Shown piece after piece: positions 8,701 to 12,033 of a stretch of DNA of 12,033 nt (position 1 is the first letter of the stretch; each line of letters begins with the position of its first letter). The translations under genes and the position numbers were made by a program. Source of the DNA: Candidatus Aminicenantota bacterium (GTDB lineage: Bacteria; Acidobacteriota; Aminicenantia; UBA2199); NCBI GenBank assembly GCA_024644125.1, contig JAHELQ010000051.1, forward strand, positions 1,615-13,647, read 5' to 3'. Under the pieces are notes generated by a model. It did not search any database. It saw only the letters and a list, made by a program, of their open reading frames with translations, and had not been told where the DNA came from.

Positions 8701-10440
8701 GAGTTGGCGGAACGCGTCAGGTGCAGCAAGTGTTTGTTGCCGGACAATTTTCCAGAGATCGAAATGGACGGCGACGGCGTGTGCAATGTCTGCCGTGAGT
8801 ATGAATCCTACAAAGACAGGGCGGACAGCTATTTCCAGAGGATGGACAAGTTCCTGGACTTGATCGAGAGATCGCGGGCCGGAACGTATGATTGCCTGCT
8901 CCTCTACAGTGGCGGCAAGGATAGCACCTATGTGTTGTATCGGTTGGTGGAACTGGGATTGAAGGTGTTGGCCTTCACTTTTGACAATGGCTTCATTTCC
9001 GACGCGGCTTTGGAAAATGTCCGCAACGTGACCTCCACATTGAAGGTGGACAGCATTATCGACTCCACCCCCAACATGAACCGCATCTTTGTCGAGAGTC
9101 TGCGGCTCCACCACGATGTGTGCAACGGCTGCTTCAAGGCGGTGAACGCCTTGGGAATAAAGGTGGCGCGGCAGCACGGCATCAACGTCATCGTCACCGG
9201 TGTGTCGCGGGGGCAGATATTCGACATCAAACTTCACGGCCTCTACCGTTTGGAGGTATTCGACCATGACGAGATCGAACGCAAGCAATTTTTATTTAGA
9301 AAGAACTACTTTTCCCCGGATGATTCCATCACCCGCTTGCTGGGAGGGGATATCACTGAAGATGAGTTGAAGAACCTCCATTTCGTGGATTTCTTCCGCT
9401 ATGAGGATATATCTGTGGATGGAATCATGACCTTCCTGGGGGAAAAGGACGCCTATTGGAATTTGCCCCGCGATACAGGCTTGTGTTCCACCAATTGCCG
9501 CATCAACGATGTGGGCATCTATGTTCACCTCATGGAAAAACGGTTCCACAACTACGCTCCGCAATTGAGCTGGGATTGCCGGTTGGGACTAATGGACCGT
9601 GAGGAGGGGCTGAAGGAGATCGCCTTCGACTCCAATCCCCGGGACATCGAAGAAAAGTTGGCGGAGATTGGCTATTTCGACCCGGTGTCTATCAAAGAGG
9701 CGGTGGTGGTGGATCAACGGGACGACGAGGGGGACAGACACCTGGCGGCCTATGTGGTTTGTGAAGGAGCAATCGATACGGACCGGTTGCGGGAGTATCT
9801 GCGACGGGAGCTGCCGGATTATATGGTTCCCGATTATTTCGTCCAAATCGACCGTGTTCCCCTGAACGCCAACGGGAAATTGGATCACAAGGCGTTGCCG
9901 TCGTGGCGCGGAGTGTCGGGCGCCGACTATAGGGCGCCGGAAGGGCCGTTGGAAAAGACGTTGGCGGAAATTTGGTCGGATATCCTGGGCATTCCCCAAC
10001 ATTCCGTCAATGCTGACGCCGACTTTTTCAGCCTGGGGGGCCACTCCCTCAAGGCGACGTTGATGGTGGCCCACATTCACAAAAAACTGGATGTGAAAGT
10101 CCCTCTGGCGGATGTGTTCAATCACAGCACCATTCGCGCGTTGGCCAAAATCATCGGTCGCCAGAACCAGGAACGTTTTGTCCACATTCCTATGGCTGCT
10201 GCGCAGGACTATTACGAGGCCTCTCCGGCGCAAAAGAGATTGTATATTATGCAACAAATGGCCCAAAGGGGCACGCATTACAATATGCCGATGGCGTTGA
10301 AATTCCAGGGTTCAGCGGATGAAGACCGGCTTCTGACTGCCATGAACGGTTTGATCCGGCGACACGAGGGATTGCGAACCTCGTTCCATGTGAAAGACGA
10401 CTGGGTGGTGCAACAAATCAGTCCAGGCGTGGAGTTTTAA
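5725..10440 (+). CDS. NRPS subunit 2: half-C, A(MT, PP-loop), T, C (cut by stop)
   Basis: A 1571-residue synthetase. Start: ATG at 5725 is preferred because AAGGA (5714-5718) lies 6 nt upstream; the in-frame ATG at 5719 directly abuts that site. Domains: C-terminal lobe of a condensation domain (15-250) without HHxxxDG; adenylation N-part with A2 LKAGGAYVPLDP (348-359); inserted methyltransferase (about 420-668, VLEIGCASG at 477-485); adenylation core with A3 TSGSTGKPKG (708-717), A5 NEYGPTE (845-851) and A8 VKIRGHRIEL (958-967); inserted PP-loop domain (about 993-1318, SGGKDS at 1062-1067); adenylation C-subdomain with A10 NGKLD (K1385); carrier domain with GGHSLKA (Ser1441); start of a C domain (C1 SPAQKRL at 1500, C2 RHEGLRTSF at 1546). 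Code residues D753 L754 T757 K794 V819 G821 E846 V854 G855 K1385 point to Asn. The frame stops at TAA 10438-10440, before the C3 motif, and continues without shift in the next ORF. Confidence 0.93.
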   Translation: MAQKQDWINQAAAVDRKDKERKYWLAALMDFGGRVSFPYDINGGVFTEEAELETHSFFWEGRLRDTLLKISNNSDARLHMILVAAVSALLARYSGRDDIVVGTPIYTQNGHSKFVNTMLALRHRLDETVTFRGLLGLARKTLHEAVEHQNYPLAMLPNQLKLEEEGEGFPLFDVTVMLANVQPKAYRDGFNASIHFTFTRAGDRIDGELEFDSRRYKPDTVRRMLDHLGNLILWAAGNADEPMAHAAILSQEEIDFQLRRFNDSQKTEPRLRPVHYLFEEQVDRNPQHIALRSLGDNTDKNLSYRELDRDANRLAHYLIRHGQVKRDVPVGILLDNSSNLVMAILAILKAGGAYVPLDPNFPENRLQHIVRDSGLGTVISEKKYIRLLNRLQWECSVLKTYLCLDTRNVSVEVEAEENSLMDKDLWEHVNDQADDDIDAGGWVSSYTSEPFSPQEMKEYSDNIWNKLQPLLGPSTRVLEIGCASGLSMYRIAPHVALYYGTDLAEGAIRRNRRKVKDNGFRNIKLACVPAHDIDRLDENGFDLIILNSVIQCFHGHNYLRDIIRKAASLLKDKGYLFVGDVMDQDRKRDLIRDMVEFNRRENGKNRRAKTDWSSELFVSRSFFRDLPHEMPWSGRVECSRKDYTIENELTKFRYDVLLTIDRSGAGIDGSNKVQKSKYQHDLTAVEPLPDLRPEVGVTPDFMAYILFTSGSTGKPKGVVVDHGGLSNYLQWAAARYLNGDRRLFALHTSVSFDLTVTSLFTPLIHGKTVGIYVNRQKGLALDQIIDDHEADVVKLTPSHLKMLRHKVLDGGNGAVKCFVVGGEQLDVSLAADIYRKFDQKVAIFNEYGPTEAIVGCMIHQFDPQSDTGLAVPIGTPIENAAVYILDRHLAPVPCGVTGELYVAGSGLARGYLNAPELTADQFIRNPFTPGGLMYCTGDLARFLPEGIIEFIGRRDQQVKIRGHRIELDEVRHKIFQYRELPERNMAFAAGAPELAERVRCSKCLLPDNFPEIEMDGDGVCNVCREYESYKDRADSYFQRMDKFLDLIERSRAGTYDCLLLYSGGKDSTYVLYRLVELGLKVLAFTFDNGFISDAALENVRNVTSTLKVDSIIDSTPNMNRIFVESLRLHHDVCNGCFKAVNALGIKVARQHGINVIVTGVSRGQIFDIKLHGLYRLEVFDHDEIERKQFLFRKNYFSPDDSITRLLGGDITEDELKNLHFVDFFRYEDISVDGIMTFLGEKDAYWNLPRDTGLCSTNCRINDVGIYVHLMEKRFHNYAPQLSWDCRLGLMDREEGLKEIAFDSNPRDIEEKLAEIGYFDPVSIKEAVVVDQRDDEGDRHLAAYVVCEGAIDTDRLREYLRRELPDYMVPDYFVQIDRVPLNANGKLDHKALPSWRGVSGADYRAPEGPLEKTLAEIWSDILGIPQHSVNADADFFSLGGHSLKATLMVAHIHKKLDVKVPLADVFNHSTIRALAKIIGRQNQERFVHIPMAAAQDYYEASPAQKRLYIMQQMAQRGTHYNMPMALKFQGSADEDRLLTAMNGLIRRHEGLRTSFHVKDDWVVQQISPGVEF
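5770..6475 (+). other. Half condensation domain (C-terminal lobe) opening NRPS 2
   Basis: The protein enters the condensation fold at KERKYWLAAL, the point that corresponds to the middle of a normal C domain (compare KQQDYWRTVF in the last C domain of NRPS 1). C5-C7-like features follow: GRDDIVVGTPIY, KFVNTMLALR, EHQNYPLAML and FPLFDVTVML. C1, C2 and the catalytic HHxxxDG of the N-terminal lobe are absent, and nothing upstream of 5719 supplies them. A condensation reaction by this lobe alone is therefore unlikely. It may be a docking or structural element that receives the preceding subunit, whose own C-terminus is a complete C domain. The next synthetase at 11617 starts the same way. I recall similar N-termini in other bacterial NRPS sequences but know of no established function. 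Confidence 0.8.
6985..7725 (+). other. SAM methyltransferase domain inserted between A2 and A3
   Basis: About 250 extra residues separate adenylation motif A2 (ends near nt 6801) from A3 (from nt 7846), where an uninterrupted domain such as that of NRPS 1 has about 65. The insert carries a class I SAM-binding motif VLEIGCASG (residues 477-485), then YYGTDLAEGAI with an acidic residue at the second strand, FDLIILNSVIQCF at the motif IV position and LLKDKGYLFVGDV. This is the pattern of NRPS methyltransferase domains. Known relatives: A domains interrupted between A2 and A3, such as TioN of thiocoraline, methylate the side chain, whereas inserts between A8 and A9 usually N-methylate the backbone. 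By position, side-chain methylation of the activated residue (probably Asn) is the first guess. The target atom cannot be read from the sequence. Confidence 0.85.
8701..9678 (+). other. PP-loop (N-type ATP pyrophosphatase) domain inserted after A8
   Basis: About 325 residues are inserted between A8 (VKIRGHRIEL) and the C-terminal adenylation subdomain, which resumes at IKEAVVVDQR. Visible features are a four-cysteine zinc-knuckle-like start (C1000, C1003, C1020, C1023; CSKC and CNVC), the PP-loop SGGKDS at 1062-1067, AFTFDNGF, CNGC (C1133, C1136), VTGVSRGQIFD, and late cysteines C1254 and C1258. Such domains adenylate a carbonyl oxygen for attack by ammonia or sulfur. The opening cysteine arrangement and following sequence resemble the PseA/WbpG N-acetyl sugar amidotransferases, which form an amidine from an amide. 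The series of zinc cysteines, PP-loop, CxxC and a distant Cys also parallels TtuA-type [4Fe-4S] sulfurtransferases. The insert may thus make an amidine or thioamide on the carrier-bound residue. The fold assignment is strong; the reaction is inferred. Confidence 0.85.
10438..10440 (+). other. In-frame TAA splitting the second C domain of NRPS 2
   Basis: Aligning the two complete C domains places this stop over a glutamine: FVDFQLERISL in NRPS 1 against GVEF-stop-FEHYNM here, and both continue to a matching (T/I)RPFDL. The codon in NRPS 1 is CAA, so one C-to-T transition explains the TAA. The frame is unchanged on either side, which rules out an indel. The break is about 75 residues into the domain, inside the N-terminal lobe, which is not a natural domain boundary. 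Confidence 0.9.
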
Positions 10441-10455
10441 TTCGAACATTACAAT

Positions 10456-11577
10456 ATGGACTCCCCGGAGCGGTTAAAAGAGATTGCCGGTGGATTTATA
10501 CGGCCATTCGACCTGGCGAAGGCCCCACTCATCCGCGGAGGTCTGGTGGAAACCGGGGATTCCGGTTATTATTTGCTGATTGATATCCACCACATCGTAT
10601 CGGATGGGATCTCCTCAGGCATACTGGAAGGGGATTTTATGGAACTGTACAACGGCGTTGAATTGTCGCCGTTGCGCTTGCAATACAAGGACTTTTCCCA
10701 ATGGCAGCATAAAGAACTCAAACTGGGGCTATTAAAGCAGCAAGAAGCTTTTTGGTTGGCCCAATTCAAGGATGGCGTCATGCCTCAGCAGTTGCCTTTG
10801 GATTTCCAGCGACCACAAGAAAAAGATTTCACAGGCAATGCCGCCCTCTATCCATTGGATGATGAGTTGAGCCGTCGGTTGTCCGCCATGGCGGCGGAGC
10901 GGCAAGTGACACTGTATATATTGCTTTTGGCCCTGTTCAATGTTCTGATGTATTGGTTGTGCCAACAGGATGAAATCATTGTTGGAACCGCTGTTGGCGG
11001 TCGTAGGCACGCGGATCTTGATCGGATCGTGGGTATATTCGCCAATATGTTGGCCCTGAGGAATTTCCCCAGGGGAGAGAAACGGTTCGTGGATTTTTTG
11101 ATGGAGGTGAAGGAATGCTGCGTCTCCGCTTTCGAACATCAGGATTATCCGTTTGATAGATTGGTGGAGAAAGTTGTGACTTCACGCGCTCCAGGTCGCA
11201 ATCCGATCTTCGATGCGGTGTTCGAATTCAACAGTTTCGTGGACGGCACGTCGCGGGATAATGACGCCCGCACCCTGACATCGCGGCGTCAGGATATCGG
11301 CGCAGGTACATCTATGTTCGATTTATTGTTCGACGCCACCGACATCGGCGGCAAGTTGTTCTTCAAGGTGGAATACAGCACGTCGTTGTTCAAGCAAGAG
11401 ACCATCGACCTTATAGTGGATTGCTTTTTCCAGATCATCCGCCAGGTTGTGAACCGCCCGAACCTCAAGATCGAAGAGATCATCCTACCGAAAGCGGCGG
11501 GCCGTTTCCTGGCATCCTCCGCCTACGCCGGCGATGGCGACGCGCCGGACCTTGCCATTGAGTTTGATATCGGCTGA
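10456..11577 (+). CDS. Remainder of the NRPS 2 condensation domain after in-frame stop
   Basis: This 373-residue frame is in phase with NRPS 2 and separated from it only by the TAA at 10438-10440 and five further codons. It starts where the interrupted C domain left off: FIRPFDLAKAPLIRGG, the catalytic HHIVSDG (residues 45-51, complete), YKDFSQW, the lobe junction KQQEAFWLAQF, C5-like IVGIFANMLALRN and EHQDYPFDRLVEKV, ending DLAIEFDIG. It contains no other domain, so it is not a free-standing enzyme but the missing C3-C7 part of the C domain begun at about nt 10200. Together they give a full C domain like that closing NRPS 1. No ribosome binding site is evident before the ATG at 10456. Read through the stop, the synthetase would span about 1,950 codons with order half-C, A(MT, PP-loop), T, C. 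It may be expressed by re-initiation, be non-functional, or be one gene split by a sequence error. Confidence 0.85.
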   Translation: MDSPERLKEIAGGFIRPFDLAKAPLIRGGLVETGDSGYYLLIDIHHIVSDGISSGILEGDFMELYNGVELSPLRLQYKDFSQWQHKELKLGLLKQQEAFWLAQFKDGVMPQQLPLDFQRPQEKDFTGNAALYPLDDELSRRLSAMAAERQVTLYILLLALFNVLMYWLCQQDEIIVGTAVGGRRHADLDRIVGIFANMLALRNFPRGEKRFVDFLMEVKECCVSAFEHQDYPFDRLVEKVVTSRAPGRNPIFDAVFEFNSFVDGTSRDNDARTLTSRRQDIGAGTSMFDLLFDATDIGGKLFFKVEYSTSLFKQETIDLIVDCFFQIIRQVVNRPNLKIEEIILPKAAGRFLASSAYAGDGDAPDLAIEFDIG

Positions 11578-11603
11578 GGGGACATACCCGTTTGTGGCTT
11601 TCC

Positions 11604-11608
11604 AGGAG
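11604..11608 (+). promoter_or_regulatory. Ribosome binding site of NRPS subunit 3
   Basis: AGGAG lies 8 nt before ATG 11617. It is the strongest Shine-Dalgarno-like site checked at a gene start in the window and fixes the start of the truncated gene. The 39-nt gap in which it sits shows no terminator hairpin by eye. Confidence 0.7.
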
Positions 11609-11616
11609 AATACTAC

Positions 11617-12033
11617 ATGAGTAAAGAACAAAGCAAAACTCTTGATCATTCCATTAAGCAGCGGCGTTATTGGCTTGATAAACTGGCGGGGCAACCGGCA
11701 GCGATAAAGCTGCCCGAGGATTGGCCCGGCGGTGAGCCCTACAGGAGCGAACGGATCCGGCTCAAACTGGAGGATCAACTGCGGTTAGGACTCGAAAAGG
11801 CCTGTCGCAGCAATAAGCTCGCCATATTTGTGTATCTATTGACAGTGTTCAAGCTGGTGTCAGCCCGGCTAAGCGGCCAGGAGGATATTCTGGTGGCGTC
11901 CCTCGCGTTGGCGAGATCGGAATATCACGAAACCGGCACGATTCTATTCAGAGACCGGGTGGAGGGCGGCCAGTCGTTCCGGCAGTCATTGCTACAAGTG
12001 AAAGAGACTGTGACTGAAGGCTACGGCAAACAG
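11617..12033 (+). CDS. NRPS subunit 3, 3'-truncated, opening with a half C domain
   Basis: An open frame of 139 codons runs off the window end without a stop. ATG at 11617 is preceded by AGGAG (11604-11608) with 8 nt spacing. The N-terminus (MSKEQSKTLDHSIKQRRYWLDKLAG) resembles that of NRPS 2: a short polar leader and then (K/R)(R/K)YWL at the middle of the condensation fold. RLKLEDQLRLGLEKACRS, LAIFVYLLTVFKLVSARLSG and QEDILVAS follow, matching the C-terminal lobe of C domains before the C5 region. C1, C2 and HHxxxDG are absent, so this is another half C domain. Adenylation and carrier domains presumably lie beyond the window. It follows the preceding frame by 39 nt and is probably co-transcribed. 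The NRPS call rests on this lobe and the context. Confidence 0.85.
   Translation, partial: MSKEQSKTLDHSIKQRRYWLDKLAGQPAAIKLPEDWPGGEPYRSERIRLKLEDQLRLGLEKACRSNKLAIFVYLLTVFKLVSARLSGQEDILVASLALARSEYHETGTILFRDRVEGGQSFRQSLLQVKETVTEGYGKQ

Noticed and set aside
9589..10278. Minus-strand open frame of 229 codons
   Set aside because: It is antisense to the adenylation C-subdomain and carrier domain of NRPS 2, with no recognisable motif and no independent gene context.
10438..10440. Stop-codon reassignment or programmed recoding of TAA
   Set aside because: TAA also ends NRPS 1 and the radical SAM gene at positions that fit normal protein ends, so it is a stop here. No recoding signal was recognised. 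A point mutation or base error is simpler.
10430..10460. Frameshift between the two halves of the C domain
   Set aside because: Both halves are in the same phase and align continuously with the NRPS 1 C domain across the stop, so no insertion or deletion is needed.
10456..11577. Thioesterase or other release domain ending the pathway
   Set aside because: No GxSxG hydrolase motif or reductase motif is present, the residues are all condensation domain, and another NRPS gene follows.

Overview
The window is an internal slice of a bacterial non-ribosomal peptide synthetase (NRPS) gene cluster. Every credible gene lies on the + strand and almost every base is coding, with gaps of about 15-40 nt. 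The layout suggests one operon whose promoter, first gene and release domain lie outside the window. Base composition is moderate by eye, TTG is a heavily used leucine codon, and Shine-Dalgarno-like sites precede the starts that could be checked. These traits fit a bacterium but do not identify it. I saw no transposase, RNA gene, CRISPR array or terminator.

Layout: (1) nt 1-3990, 3' part of an NRPS gene, order [C, 5' cut]-A-T-C. (2) nt 4012-5700, a cobalamin-binding-type radical SAM enzyme. (3) nt 5725-10440, an NRPS with a half condensation domain at its N-terminus, an adenylation domain interrupted twice, a carrier domain and the start of a condensation domain that stops at an in-frame TAA. 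(4) nt 10456-11577, the rest of that same condensation domain in the same frame. (5) nt 11617 to the window end, the start of a further NRPS, again beginning with half a condensation domain.

The most unusual element is the adenylation domain of gene 3. Its specificity residues read DLTKVGEVGK, one change from the asparagine code I recall (DLTKLGEVGK). A SAM-dependent methyltransferase sits between core motifs A2 and A3. A PP-loop ATP-pyrophosphatase domain (SGGKDS, with four N-terminal cysteines, a later CxxC and further cysteines) sits between A8 and the C-terminal subdomain. The PP-loop insert resembles two families: the PseA/WbpG sugar amidotransferases, which turn amides into amidines, and the TtuA/TtcA sulfur-transfer enzymes. 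My inference is that the line activates Asn, methylates it, and converts an amide to an amidine or thioamide while it is bound to the enzyme. The radical SAM enzyme probably adds another modification.

A second theme is subunit organisation. One synthetase ends in a complete C domain, and both downstream synthetases whose starts are visible begin with only the C-terminal lobe of one. NRPS 1 and the radical SAM enzyme, otherwise unrelated, share a C-terminal tail (GDFAL / GDFCL), which could be a docking tag. The in-frame TAA at 10438-10440 aligns with a Gln codon of the paralogous C domain, so one C-to-T change would explain it. It is either a real lesion, strain variation or a base-call error.
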